Assembly: GCA_002393975.1 (NCBI GenBank)
Contig: DGSM01000041.1
Span: forward strand, 6,477 to 21,891
Origin: Clostridiales bacterium UBA4362
Lineage (GTDB): Bacteria; Bacillota; Clostridia; TANB77; CAG-508
Reading direction: 5' to 3'
Length of the DNA: 15,415 nucleotides
Shown: positions 5,551 through 12,389 of the stretch, piece by piece
How the letters are laid out: each line of letters opens with the position of its first letter
How positions within the stretch are numbered: position 1 is the first letter of the stretch
Translations under genes and position numbers: made by a program
Notes under the pieces: generated by a model
What the model was told of the DNA's origin: nothing
What the model saw: only the letters and a program-made list of their open reading frames with translations
Database searches by the model: none

Positions 5551-7731
5551 TTAATCATCAAAGTCCTTTTCCTCTAAACTTTTTAAGTGTACTTCGCTAT
5601 TAATAAATTCAATAACCTTTTCCATAGGAGCTTCTATATAGCCACTTACATTTCCATCCTCATTATAGTCATACATTTTAACTATTAATTTACCAGAATC
5701 TTCTCGTCTAATATTTGTCCTTCCACTATGTGCTAAACAATTACGTATAATTCTTGCTTTCTCACTATTATTATCTTCAGTTCTTAAATCTACTCCATCA
5801 ATAGTTTTTACTTTGCTGCTTAGAATTTGTTTTTTGAGTTTTCCTTGTTCTTCGCGAAGAGCATTTAATTCATTTCTTAATCTCCTAAGAATAGCCTCTT
5901 TTTTTGATTCTGGAATATTATTGTTATGAAAATATTTAGCATACTCTTTCTCTTTCTTTTTTATTGTTTTTCCTAAACTTATAGCATTGCTAATTAAACC
6001 TTGGTATCTATTATCTGCTATTTTTGTATAAGCATTAAAGTCATTGAGTTTTCCATATGTTGTATAATCAATTTTCTTATCAAAAACGCTTTCTTTATTT
6101 AAAACATATAAATTAATTCCCATTATATATAAAAGAGCTAAAGCAAATGTAGTTTTATTATGGTTAAAACTATCATAATAGCCTTCGAAACCACTTAATG
6201 AAGATTTATAATTTTTAACATTTCTAGTCTCATCTGACAAAGCTTCTCTTTTAGTTTCAATTATTTTCTTAGAATACTTTTCTATAAACCAATTATAATC
6301 TTTATGAAATTGAACTCCATCATTATCATTTTCAGAATTAATTATAGCAAATTCAAGATTATCAAAAATTTCGTTATAAGTTTCTATATCTTCTTGATAA
6401 AAATCCTTATTTTGTCTATTTACTATATCATTGTATATTTCATAAGAATAACTCAAATTCTTCATATCTTTTCTATATGAAGATTCTATTCTAGAATAAA
6501 ATTTTCTACTTATTTCTGCTTTTTTAGATTTAGATTTTGTATCCATATATGTTTTTAATTCTTTTGGAGAAATATATTTTAAAACTGTTTTATTAAAAGT
6601 TCTATAATAATTATAGTCTTCATGTAGCATTGATATAAATCTAAACGAATCCAATTTTGCATTTCTTATTTTCTCATCAGAAAAAGCTCTTAATAATTCT
6701 ATTTGTTCATCTAAAGTAGTATCTGAATCTAAGATTTTACTATTAGAGAATAAATCATCGGCAGAAACAGTAACTTCAGGTGTATTCTCAAAATCCAATT
6801 GTGCCTTGAATTTATCTTTTTTTATAATTACATTAATTACATACTCTCTAATTAGTTCGTCGGCTAGTTTATTAACCTTATATTCGCTAACCCCTTTTTT
6901 TAAAAGTTTTTCCTTTATTCTAGAAAAAACATCTTTATACTCACTCTCATTTAAGCAATCCTTTATCCAGTCTTCTACATAAATAAAAAGACTTGTGTCA
7001 TAATATGATTTTACAGCCTTATGTTCATAATTTTTAGGAAAATGATATCGAGTAACCTCATCCATTGTCTTTAACACAGTATCAGCCAAGTGGTTATCAA
7101 TATCTTCAACAGTACTATCTGTTGAATCTTTGATTTTAATAATAGTAGGTCTGATTAGTTCTATACATTTTTGTATATCGTCTCTAGATAGTTTAGTAAT
7201 ACCATTTTGCTCTATATATTCATTTACATATAAGTATTCTGAAAAATTAAAAATTCTATCTAATCTCTTATGAAATCTATATTCTTGTTGAAAATTACAA
7301 CTGATGAAATGCGAAAAAAATTCAAAAGGAACTATACAATGTAGGTGATTTAAAAAATGGGTATCGGATATTTCTATAGTTCTATTTTTAAAGTTTATGT
7401 TGTCTATGCCATTATGTAACAATGAATTTCTTAAAGTCGCAAGAAACCATAATTTATCTCCATTAGGTTCTTTGTCTATATATGTGATTGAATTTGAAAA
7501 GTTAAAAAGATGATCAATTGAATTGTGTGATAAGGGAGTACTATATCTAGTTACAATAAGATAATCGTCTTTATCTATTGTAACGATTCTTTCTTCAAAT
7601 AAAGCAAAAAAGGCCAAAAGAGTTGCTAATTCATATTTTTCATCATATTGATAGTAGCTATCAAAATCGCCATTATTAATATCTATTAATTTTTTAAGAA
7701 TAGTTTGACTTAATTGTTTATTATAATCCAT
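5551..7731 (-). CDS. Large putative ribonuclease with two HEPN RX4H motifs (Cas13-like layout)
   Basis: 726 residues, no signal peptide or membrane helix. Two RX4H motifs are visible: R101-NSLL-H106 in the context LWFLATLRNSLLHNG, and R663-NCLA-H668 in the context ARIIRNCLAHSG. Both follow a hydrophobic helix and are followed by a short segment with basic residues and a beta hairpin, as in HEPN domains, whose R and H form the RNase site. The middle (about 200-560) is helical and charged, and residues 590-640 look like a coiled coil. One HEPN near each end recalls Cas13, especially Cas13b, but the protein is shorter than most and no CRISPR repeat, cas1/cas2 or array is seen in the window. An abortive-infection type RNase is an alternative. 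It starts 4 nt after the CDF exporter stop, so it is probably translationally coupled; the nearest SD-like GAGGAAA is 15 nt away. The domain call is good; the function is inferred. Confidence 0.7.
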   Translation of the reverse strand: MDYNKQLSQTILKKLIDINNGDFDSYYQYDEKYELATLLAFFALFEERIVTIDKDDYLIVTRYSTPLSHNSIDHLFNFSNSITYIDKEPNGDKLWFLATLRNSLLHNGIDNINFKNRTIEISDTHFLNHLHCIVPFEFFSHFISCNFQQEYRFHKRLDRIFNFSEYLYVNEYIEQNGITKLSRDDIQKCIELIRPTIIKIKDSTDSTVEDIDNHLADTVLKTMDEVTRYHFPKNYEHKAVKSYYDTSLFIYVEDWIKDCLNESEYKDVFSRIKEKLLKKGVSEYKVNKLADELIREYVINVIIKKDKFKAQLDFENTPEVTVSADDLFSNSKILDSDTTLDEQIELLRAFSDEKIRNAKLDSFRFISMLHEDYNYYRTFNKTVLKYISPKELKTYMDTKSKSKKAEISRKFYSRIESSYRKDMKNLSYSYEIYNDIVNRQNKDFYQEDIETYNEIFDNLEFAIINSENDNDGVQFHKDYNWFIEKYSKKIIETKREALSDETRNVKNYKSSLSGFEGYYDSFNHNKTTFALALLYIMGINLYVLNKESVFDKKIDYTTYGKLNDFNAYTKIADNRYQGLISNAISLGKTIKKKEKEYAKYFHNNNIPESKKEAILRRLRNELNALREEQGKLKKQILSSKVKTIDGVDLRTEDNNSEKARIIRNCLAHSGRTNIRREDSGKLIVKMYDYNEDGNVSGYIEAPMEKVIEFINSEVHLKSLEEKDFDD

Positions 7732-7735
7732 AAAT

Positions 7736-8593
7736 TTATCTATTTTCCTCTAGTTCAATATCTATAAATCTTATCAACTTATTTGTTTTCTTCAATTGAG
7801 TTTTTAGTTTTTTCTCAAGCTTTAAGTATCTTTTTATTGTTATATCTTCATTTACTTTTACTTGTAAAAATACACTATAATATGTTGACATCTTTATAAC
7901 TTTAACATTTTTTAATTCTATATCTTTAAAACCTTTTAATTCTTTTTCTATCTCATCTTTAATTTCATTATTTTCTTCATCATTTGTTAGCATTCCTCTA
8001 ATGTTTGCTACAATCATTTTTATAGATGTATAGAATACATATATAGACATTCCTAAACTTCCAATTTTATCTACATTAATAAAGTCTGGAATATACTTTT
8101 CCAATAATGAAATTGCTAATACTCCTAAAACAACGCATGTTGAAATGAAGTCTGCTCTTGACTCTTTTGATGCCTCTATCATTAATTCACTTTTATATTT
8201 TTTACCAAAATGTTGTAATAATCCAACTACAATAGATTTTAATATAAGTACAACAATTAGTACTATAGCAATTAAAATATTTGGTTTAAAAGTACCTTCA
8301 AAAAATAAGAATTGATAAAAAATAAAGATTCCTATTAAAAATAGCAAAGCTCCAGTTAGTAAGTTTGCTAAATAGTATACTTGTCCATATCCAAATGGAT
8401 AAGTTTTATTAGCTCTTCTTTTTCCAACTTTATTGGCAAATATACTAATAATGTCAGTAAAAAAATCAATAAAAGATTGAATTGAATCAGCAATTAATGT
8501 TGAAAATGAAAATACTAGACCAGAAACAAATTTTAAAAGTGCTACTATAAAATTAAAAATTGCTGTTATTATAATGATTTTGTTTTCTTTCAT
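7736..8593 (-). CDS. Cation diffusion facilitator (CDF) family metal exporter
   Basis: 285 residues with six hydrophobic helices in the first ~200 residues and a soluble C-terminal domain (about 205-285) of the CDF dimerisation type. The TM2 motif reads ADSIQSFID, giving Q39-xxx-D43, and TM5 reads ESRAD, giving E144-xxx-D148. In Zn/Cd exporters the same places usually hold H/DxxxD, and in Mn exporters N/DxxxD, so the transported metal is uncertain and may be Mn or Fe rather than Zn. The protein would export divalent metal across the membrane using proton antiport. AAAGGAAG lies about 10 nt before the ATG. It heads an operon with the double-HEPN gene and the ZIP fragment, from a TTGGAT-17-TATAAT promoter. 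Confidence 0.88.
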   Translation of the reverse strand: MKENKIIIITAIFNFIVALLKFVSGLVFSFSTLIADSIQSFIDFFTDIISIFANKVGKRRANKTYPFGYGQVYYLANLLTGALLFLIGIFIFYQFLFFEGTFKPNILIAIVLIVVLILKSIVVGLLQHFGKKYKSELMIEASKESRADFISTCVVLGVLAISLLEKYIPDFINVDKIGSLGMSIYVFYTSIKMIVANIRGMLTNDEENNEIKDEIEKELKGFKDIELKNVKVIKMSTYYSVFLQVKVNEDITIKRYLKLEKKLKTQLKKTNKLIRFIDIELEENR

Positions 8594-8672
8594 CTATACT
8601 ATTCTTCCTTTAGCAAAATTATTTGTATATTAATCATAAATAATTAATTATTATTAAATCTTATTCCTCATA

Positions 8673-8701
8673 ATTATATCATTTAATATTTTATAATCCA
8701 A
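8673..8701 (-). promoter_or_regulatory. Promoter of the CDF / double-HEPN / ZIP-fragment operon
   Basis: TTGGAT (8696-8701), exact 17-bp spacer, perfect TATAAT (8673-8678) on the minus strand. The leader of about 75 nt is AT-rich and shows no clear structure or metal-responsive operator that I recognise. Confidence 0.8.
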
Positions 8702-8758
8702 TTTTAATTTTATTAAAAACATATCAAAATAGTAAATATCTTATGTACTTTTAAGCAT

Positions 8759-8786
8759 AAGAAAGACCGCTTGTATTAACAAGCGG
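8759..8786 (-). terminator. Terminator of the 145-residue orphan gene
   Basis: CCGCTTGT / ACAAGCGG (8779-8786 with 8767-8774), an 8-bp GC-rich stem with a 4-nt loop, followed on the minus strand by TCTTTCTT. The tail resembles that of the terminator at 4741-4785. Confidence 0.85.
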
Positions 8787-8794
8787 CCCTTCCT

Positions 8795-8833
8795 TGCCTT
8801 TAATGAGATTTATCAACTCACTTTATTAAGGCA
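8795..8833 (-). promoter_or_regulatory. Hairpin enclosing the stop codon
   Basis: TGCCT/AGGCA (8795-8799 with 8829-8833), a one-base bulge, TAAT/ATTA (8801-8804 with 8825-8828), then GAG/CTC after a bulge. The TAA stop at 8826-8828 lies inside the stem. It repeats the stop-codon hairpin plus separate terminator layout seen at 4741-4813. Confidence 0.5.
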
Positions 8834-9263
8834 TTGTGCTGTTGGCAAGCTTTGCAATGGCTTCTCGAAGTGTCTTCCGTTTTTTCCTCTTGCTGCCATA
8901 AGCTTTTTCAGTCTCTTCAATGAGGTATTCTTCATTTACTACGAGTTCAAATGGATCAACCTCATGTCCGACCATCTTCTCGAGCGAAGCAACAAATACA
9001 GAATAAGGAACGAGTGAAACCGGTTCTCTCAACTGGTAGTATCCAATAGCATTACTATCTTCACTGCACCACCAGCGATTGTCTCCATACTTCTGCATCG
9101 CAACCAGATGTCTCTTAACCGTTTCGTAGGTACTCATGTCTTCTTCAGACAAATTCGCGTGATCGAAGTTCTCACATGCCCGAAGGTATCCTTCAACAAC
9201 GGTGCTTCCAAGGAAACCATAAAGATAGTTTATGTTTTCCCTATCGTTTCTTTTCTTCTTCAT
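8826..9263 (-). CDS. Orphan 145-residue protein, foreign composition
   Basis: No family recognised. G+C is about 43% by eye over several lines, well above neighbours. The protein is soluble, with a helical N-terminal half (LYGFLGSTVVEGYLRACENF), aromatic-rich NRWWCSEDS at 62-70, and a basic cluster KRKKRK at 125-130 that could bind nucleic acid. An upstream in-frame start at 9329 and an ATG at 9269 exist, but GGAGG at 7 nt spacing selects ATG 9263; the 9269 ATG directly abuts the Shine-Dalgarno site. It has its own consensus promoter (9348-9376), a leader of about 80 nt with two small hairpins, and its own terminator. It lies between the CDF operon promoter and the tRNA-Tyr terminator. Confidence 0.75.
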   Translation of the reverse strand: MKKKRNDRENINYLYGFLGSTVVEGYLRACENFDHANLSEEDMSTYETVKRHLVAMQKYGDNRWWCSEDSNAIGYYQLREPVSLVPYSVFVASLEKMVGHEVDPFELVVNEEYLIEETEKAYGSKRKKRKTLREAIAKLANSTMP

Positions 9264-9347
9264 AAGCATTCCTCCATAGATATTATGTAGGTCACCATTG
9301 CATGACACTGCCCAACACAGTGTAGTCAAATAAATTGACGTATAAAT

Positions 9348-9376
9348 ATTATACTATAGATTTCCATTTTTTTCAA
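9348..9376 (-). promoter_or_regulatory. Strong promoter of the 145-residue orphan gene
   Basis: TTGAAA (9371-9376), exact 17-bp spacer, perfect TATAAT (9348-9353) on the minus strand. The leader contains GTCAA/TTGAC and ACACTG/CAGTGT stem-loops. Confidence 0.85.
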
Positions 9377-9396
9377 ATAATACTTGTATTAAAAAC

Positions 9397-9421
9397 AAAA
9401 AAAATAGGCTATAAAGCCTAT
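9397..9421 (-). terminator. Terminator of the tRNA-Met/tRNA-Tyr transcript
   Basis: ATAGGCT / AGCCTAT (9415-9421 with 9404-9410), a 7-bp stem with a 4-nt loop and eight T on the minus strand, beginning 4 nt past the CCA end of tRNA-Tyr. Confidence 0.85.
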
Positions 9422-9424
9422 CTT

Positions 9425-9510
9425 TGGTGGGCAGGGATGGATTCGAACCATCGTACCCTCTCGAGAACAGATTTACAGTCTGCCGCTTTTAGCCGCTCAG
9501 CCACCTGCCC
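9425..9510 (-). tRNA. tRNA-Tyr (anticodon GTA), CCA encoded
   Basis: 86 nt with a full cloverleaf: acceptor GGGCAGG/CCTGCCC, D arm with GCTGAGCGGC, anticodon loop CTGTAAA on a 5-bp stem, a long variable arm as expected for bacterial tRNA-Tyr, and a T arm with GGTTCGAATCC. The discriminator is A and CCA is encoded. It follows tRNA-Met by 67 nt on the same strand and shares its promoter. Confidence 0.95.
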
Positions 9511-9577
9511 ATATGCTATAAAAGGAAATTTAGATACATCAAATAATTATAATAACTTATTTAAAATAAAAATTTGG

Positions 9578-9654
9578 TGGTGCGCCTTCAAGGATTCGAA
9601 CCTTGGACCGACCGGTTATGAGCCGGTTGCTCTGACCAACTGAGCTAAAGGCGC
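9578..9654 (-). tRNA. tRNA-Met (anticodon CAT), CCA encoded
   Basis: 77 nt with acceptor GCGCCTT/AAGGCGC, TAGCTCAGTTGGTCAGAGC D arm, anticodon loop CTCATAA and GGTTCGAATCC T arm; CCA is encoded. It has a normal first base pair (G-C), so it is not initiator-like. The CAT anticodon could also belong to a lysidine-modified tRNA-Ile2, but the body is closer to elongator tRNA-Met of low-G+C Gram-positives. Confidence 0.9.
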
Positions 9655-9680
9655 ATCTACAATTTCCGTAGCACTTACTT

Positions 9681-9709
9681 ATTATACTTTATTTTAAAAA
9701 TAGTGTCAA
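9681..9709 (-). promoter_or_regulatory. Consensus promoter for the two tRNAs
   Basis: TTGACA (9704-9709), exact 17-bp spacer, TATAAT (9681-9686) on the minus strand: full consensus, as expected for stable RNA. The tRNA-Met 5' end lies about 20 nt downstream of the predicted start. Confidence 0.9.
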
Positions 9710-9757
9710 GAATATTTTTTCTATTTTTTAAACTTTTATCAATAAATTTTTTAACCA

Positions 9758-9785
9758 CCAAAAAAGGAGACACGTGGTCTCCTTT
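9758..9785 (-). terminator. Terminator of the 95-residue orphan gene
   Basis: AAAGGAGAC / GTCTCCTTT (9777-9785 with 9763-9771), 9 bp with a 5-nt loop, followed by a run of T on the minus strand. It separates this gene from the tRNA promoter. Confidence 0.9.
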
Positions 9786-9814
9786 CTCGGCATGTTATTT
9801 AGTTTTGTTAAAGA

Positions 9815-10102
9815 TTATCTGTTGCAAGTAGTTGCAATGTCCTCCCAGTAAGTTCCATTCTTTTTCTTCATGGGAACCTCACTGTAGGCGCCGGTCGTGG
9901 ATTCATGCTTGTTTCTGAAACAGCCTTTGCCATAGTACCAGCCTTCAGGATATGTCAGATCATACGGAGATGAATCTGTGATAATCGTGATTCTGGGATA
10001 GCCTCCCTTTTCGATGAAAACTTTACCATAGTTCAACATCTGAAATACTTTGGCTGCCACTTCGGCACTGTAGTCACAACTTTTAACAACTTTTCTTTCC
10101 AT
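9815..10102 (-). CDS. Orphan 95-residue protein, foreign composition
   Basis: No family recognised. G+C is roughly 45% by eye. A short helix (SAEVAAKVFQMLNYG, about 12-26) is followed by a strand-rich part (KVFIEKGGYPRITIITDSS) and a Gly/Tyr/Trp-rich tail with three Cys in the whole protein; the sequence looks like a small soluble alpha/beta protein. The frame is open 8 codons further up, but GGAGG 6 nt before ATG 10102 sets the start. The transcript has a full-consensus promoter (10206-10234) and a leader whose two hairpins compete, one of them masking the Shine-Dalgarno site. It has its own terminator and lies between the tRNAs and the alpha/beta hydrolase gene. Confidence 0.75.
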   Translation of the reverse strand: MERKVVKSCDYSAEVAAKVFQMLNYGKVFIEKGGYPRITIITDSSPYDLTYPEGWYYGKGCFRNKHESTTGAYSEVPMKKKNGTYWEDIATTCNR

Positions 10103-10108
10103 GCTAGT

Positions 10109-10173
10109 CCTCCATAAAAAAAGCAACTGTCTAATATTTATGGAGGCTATTGTCGCCCCTCACTAAATATTAG
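10109..10173 (-). promoter_or_regulatory. Bistable 5' leader that can mask the ribosome-binding site
   Basis: On the minus strand TTTATGGAGG (10109-10118), which contains the Shine-Dalgarno site, is perfectly complementary over 10 bp to CCTCCATAAA (10137-10146). The same upstream segment also belongs to a competing hairpin, CTAATATTTA / TAAATATTAG (10164-10173 with 10131-10140, 10 bp perfect) capped by GAGG/CCTC. Both cannot form at once, so one fold hides the site and the other frees it. This is the layout of a translational riboswitch, thermosensor or protein-controlled leader; no known aptamer is recognised. Confidence 0.7.
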
Positions 10174-10205
10174 TTCAGCGCTACAATAAATAACCTGTAT
10201 CAATT

Positions 10206-10234
10206 ATTATATCATATTTACCATTTTATGTCAA
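10206..10234 (-). promoter_or_regulatory. Full-consensus promoter of the 95-residue orphan gene
   Basis: TTGACA (10229-10234), exact 17-bp spacer, TATAAT (10206-10211) on the minus strand. The -35 is formed by the last two codons of the alpha/beta hydrolase gene (TTG ACA), whose TAA stop is the first three bases of the spacer. Confidence 0.9.
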
Positions 10235-11071
10235 ATCATTTAAAAAGCTCTTTATTTTTTCTAGTACTTTTGCTTCATTGAAATAATCATTATGCTTTAT
10301 TCCCTCAAGCAAAACAATTTCTTTTAACTCAGAAAAATGTCCTGCTAGGTCCAAAGAATGACTATAATTTATAACTTCATCATCTTTTGATGTAAAAATT
10401 AAAGTTGGCTCAATTACACTTTCAGCATAAGTAGCTGAATCAAAACTATATTTAGCTAAACTTTTTATAGAGCCATGGAAACTATCTACGGCATCATTGT
10501 ATAAGCTTAATGCTTTATCATATGGAGCAACTAATATTAACCCTTTAGCATCCTTTATACTTGCACAATAAGTAGCAACTCCTGTTCCTATGCTATAACC
10601 CATTATAACAATTTTATCTTTATCAACTTCATTCATTTGAGTAGCATAATTAAAAACATAACTTGAAGCTACAAACATACTATCATCGGATGGTTTTCCT
10701 TTACTAATACCATATCCAGGATAATCAACTATCATTAAGTTATAATTTCCAAATAATTCTTTCATATTATCTGATAAGTAAAAATTGTAAAGAGTATTAG
10801 AAGAGTTTTGAGCATTACCAGTAAAAAATATTACTAGAGGAGCATTATCTTTTCCTTGAATATTCCAAAACCACCCCGATAAATCAACTTCATTATTTTT
10901 TATCTTGATTTCTTTAAACTCTTCAATTTCTTGTAATTTCTTATATGAATCATGATCATTCCATGGATGAAAAAACATGTACTCTTGAAACTTATTCCAT
11001 CCCACAAATAATAAAGCAATTATAATAATTACAACTAATATTGCTATAATAATTTTGGTTATTTTCTTCAT
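10226..11071 (-). CDS. Membrane-anchored alpha/beta hydrolase
   Basis: 281 residues: one N-terminal hydrophobic helix (about 5-25) without a clear cleavage site, then a cell-exterior alpha/beta-hydrolase domain. The nucleophile elbow is M-GYSIG (S160), the acid is probably D231 in SKDDEVI, and the histidine is H260 in IKHNDYF; VDYPGYG (115-121) is the typical oxyanion-side loop. It resembles BEM46/YfhR-type hydrolases, whose substrates are poorly known, so only esterase/lipase-like activity can be stated. CAGGAG lies 6 nt before the ATG, and the gene begins 11 nt after the PPC-domain gene, so it is third in an operon. Its end overlaps the promoter of the 95-residue orphan gene. Confidence 0.85.
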   Translation of the reverse strand: MKKITKIIIAILVVIIIIALLFVGWNKFQEYMFFHPWNDHDSYKKLQEIEEFKEIKIKNNEVDLSGWFWNIQGKDNAPLVIFFTGNAQNSSNTLYNFYLSDNMKELFGNYNLMIVDYPGYGISKGKPSDDSMFVASSYVFNYATQMNEVDKDKIVIMGYSIGTGVATYCASIKDAKGLILVAPYDKALSLYNDAVDSFHGSIKSLAKYSFDSATYAESVIEPTLIFTSKDDEVINYSHSLDLAGHFSELKEIVLLEGIKHNDYFNEAKVLEKIKSFLNDLT

Positions 11072-11082
11072 AGTTTCTCCTG

Positions 11083-11505
11083 TTATTCAAATTTAAAAAG
11101 ATTTAATCCTACATCTTCATCAAAATATCTGTCCACTTTTCCATCTATAATAGTAATAACCATTTCACAAGTTGCACTAACAATAGCTCTATTTAAATGT
11201 CCTCCAAAAACTTCACCTTTATCATTACCCGCACTCATGTGAATATGAGTATAAAACTCATCATTCATAGTATTAATAGTGCCTGTTAATGAAACTATTT
11301 CAAAATTACCTTTAAATTCATTTGAATAGTATTTCTTTTCATCTACTTTAAAAACACCAACAGTAAAATCATTTGTTGCTCCTAAAGCAGTAACACTTGC
11401 AAGTTTAATATTTTCTTTTAATGCAATTTCTTTTATCTTGTCTAATATCTCTTCTCCTCTATCAATTCTTGCAACAATTTGATTATTGAATCTTCTATAT
11501 TCCAT
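11083..11505 (-). CDS. PPC domain (DUF296) protein
   Basis: 140 residues covering a single PPC/DUF296 domain, a trimeric fold found alone in bacteria and joined to AT-hooks in plants. Typical features are FNNQIVARIDRGEEI at the start, a VTALGATNDF turn, and the metal-site histidines in THIHMS (H87, H89) and GGHL (H103). The bacterial role is unsettled; DNA binding has been proposed, and a bound metal ion is common. Its ATG overlaps the TAA stop of the upstream gene by one base (TAATG), so translation is coupled, and the hydrolase follows 11 nt later. Confidence 0.88.
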   Translation of the reverse strand: MEYRRFNNQIVARIDRGEEILDKIKEIALKENIKLASVTALGATNDFTVGVFKVDEKKYYSNEFKGNFEIVSLTGTINTMNDEFYTHIHMSAGNDKGEVFGGHLNRAIVSATCEMVITIIDGKVDRYFDEDVGLNLFKFE

Positions 11506-12026
11506 TATTTTTCCCTTTCTTCATTTAAATAAGCATAATGTTCATCTACTTTTGTTTTTATTTCTTCATCACTTAAATTATAAGTTAAAATTTTATCTGC
11601 CACATCCTCTGGAAACATTTCTTTTATTGAAGTATCATATTCTGCACCATCTTTAGCTGTTTCAAAGTCAACTACTACATCATCAACAAATTTAATTTTA
11701 TATGGCATAGAAGAACCAGATCCTGATTTTACTTCTCCATCTTCTATGTAATAAGACTCTTCAACTATCCACATGTATGCATATTTAATATTTTCATCAA
11801 CAGTAATTCCAAAGCCTTCATAATCAAAGAAGATTTGAAAGTCATCTTTATCTTTATTCTCTTTGTCTTCTTCTGTATATTCTTCTTTTAAATAATCAAT
11901 TGCTACATCATAAAGATATTCATTATCAGTTACATAAACTACATCATCTTTGTTGTTATTCACAACAATTATAACTGCAACAATAATTATCGCAATAAGC
12001 AAACAAATTACAATACCTTTTTTCAT
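11505..12026 (-). CDS. N-terminally anchored extracytoplasmic protein, unknown function
   Basis: 173 residues: a Lys-Lys start and one hydrophobic helix (about 4-22), no lipobox Cys, then a strongly acidic soluble domain with alternating strands (IFFDYEGFGITV, AYMWIVEESYYI) and a helical charged C-terminus. No family recognised; it may be a membrane-tethered protein facing outside. AAAAGGAGAG lies about 6 nt before the ATG. It is first in the operon with the PPC protein and the alpha/beta hydrolase. No convincing consensus promoter was found in the AT-rich 12027-12125 region, which begins right after the terminator of the next orphan gene. Confidence 0.75.
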   Translation of the reverse strand: MKKGIVICLLIAIIIVAVIIVVNNNKDDVVYVTDNEYLYDVAIDYLKEEYTEEDKENKDKDDFQIFFDYEGFGITVDENIKYAYMWIVEESYYIEDGEVKSGSGSSMPYKIKFVDDVVVDFETAKDGAEYDTSIKEMFPEDVADKILTYNLSDEEIKTKVDEHYAYLNEEREK

Positions 12027-12124
12027 AATAATCTCTCCTTTTTTAGATCATTTGATACATTTCTTTTCTTGTCCTTGTTTCTTTATTATTTTTATTGTCT
12101 TTTAATGATTAATATATATCATAA

Positions 12125-12165
12125 CCAAAAATAAAATGCCACCCACACGAATGTGTGAGCAGCAT
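12125..12165 (-). terminator. Terminator of the 57-residue orphan gene
   Basis: ATGCTGCTCACAC / GTGTGGGTGGCAT (12153-12165 with 12136-12148), 13 pairs counting three G-U, with loop ATTC and TTTTATTTTT on the minus strand. The G-U pairs are pairs only in the minus-strand RNA (A-C mismatches on the other), confirming that it acts on minus transcripts. Confidence 0.85.
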
Positions 12166-12200
12166 GTCATGTTGTTCAAAACTAAAATTACGACTTAATC

Positions 12201-12374
12201 TTATCTACTTTTGATCATCATCTCAAGTAGCAGATCATGCTTGTCAGGTATAAACACCAAACGCTCAGTGTGCCAGTCATACTGCATTGAATCATCATAT
12301 CCGAAGATTAATGATGTCAAAGCGGAAGCAATGGCTATAAAAGCAATTATTCCCAAAACCGAACTCACCAACAT
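12201..12374 (-). CDS. Orphan 57-residue single-pass membrane protein, foreign composition
   Basis: No family recognised. G+C is about 40% by eye. Residues about 3-27 (SSVLGIIAFIAIASALTSLIFG) form one membrane helix; the rest (YDDSMQYDWHTERLVFIPDKHDLLLEMM) is a short soluble tail. A GTG start 7 codons upstream is possible but AAAGGAGGG, 7-8 nt before ATG 12374, sets the start. It has a TTGCCT-17-TATAAT promoter, a leader of about 85 nt with nested hairpins, and its own terminator. Two copies of an operator-like sequence flank the leader. It lies between the GtrA gene and the operon of the 173-residue anchored protein. Small phage or toxin-type membrane peptides look similar, but nothing proves that here. 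Confidence 0.7.
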   Translation of the reverse strand: MLVSSVLGIIAFIAIASALTSLIFGYDDSMQYDWHTERLVFIPDKHDLLLEMMIKSR

Positions 12375-12389
12375 CGTAATTCCCTCCTT

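Noticed and set aside
5551..7731. Calling the double-HEPN protein Cas13
   Set aside because: No CRISPR repeats, cas1/cas2 or array are visible in the window, and outside the two RX4H motifs I could not align it to a Cas13 subtype by eye.
9335..9643. Plus-strand 102-codon open frame with an apparently protein-like C-terminus
   Set aside because: It reads through both tRNA genes, the tRNA terminator and a promoter on the opposite strand; the apparent motifs are translated tRNA sequence.
9578..9654. tRNA-Ile2 (lysidine-modified CAT) in place of tRNA-Met
   Set aside because: The acceptor and anticodon-arm sequence is closer to elongator tRNA-Met of low-G+C Gram-positives; not excluded, since the modification cannot be seen in DNA.
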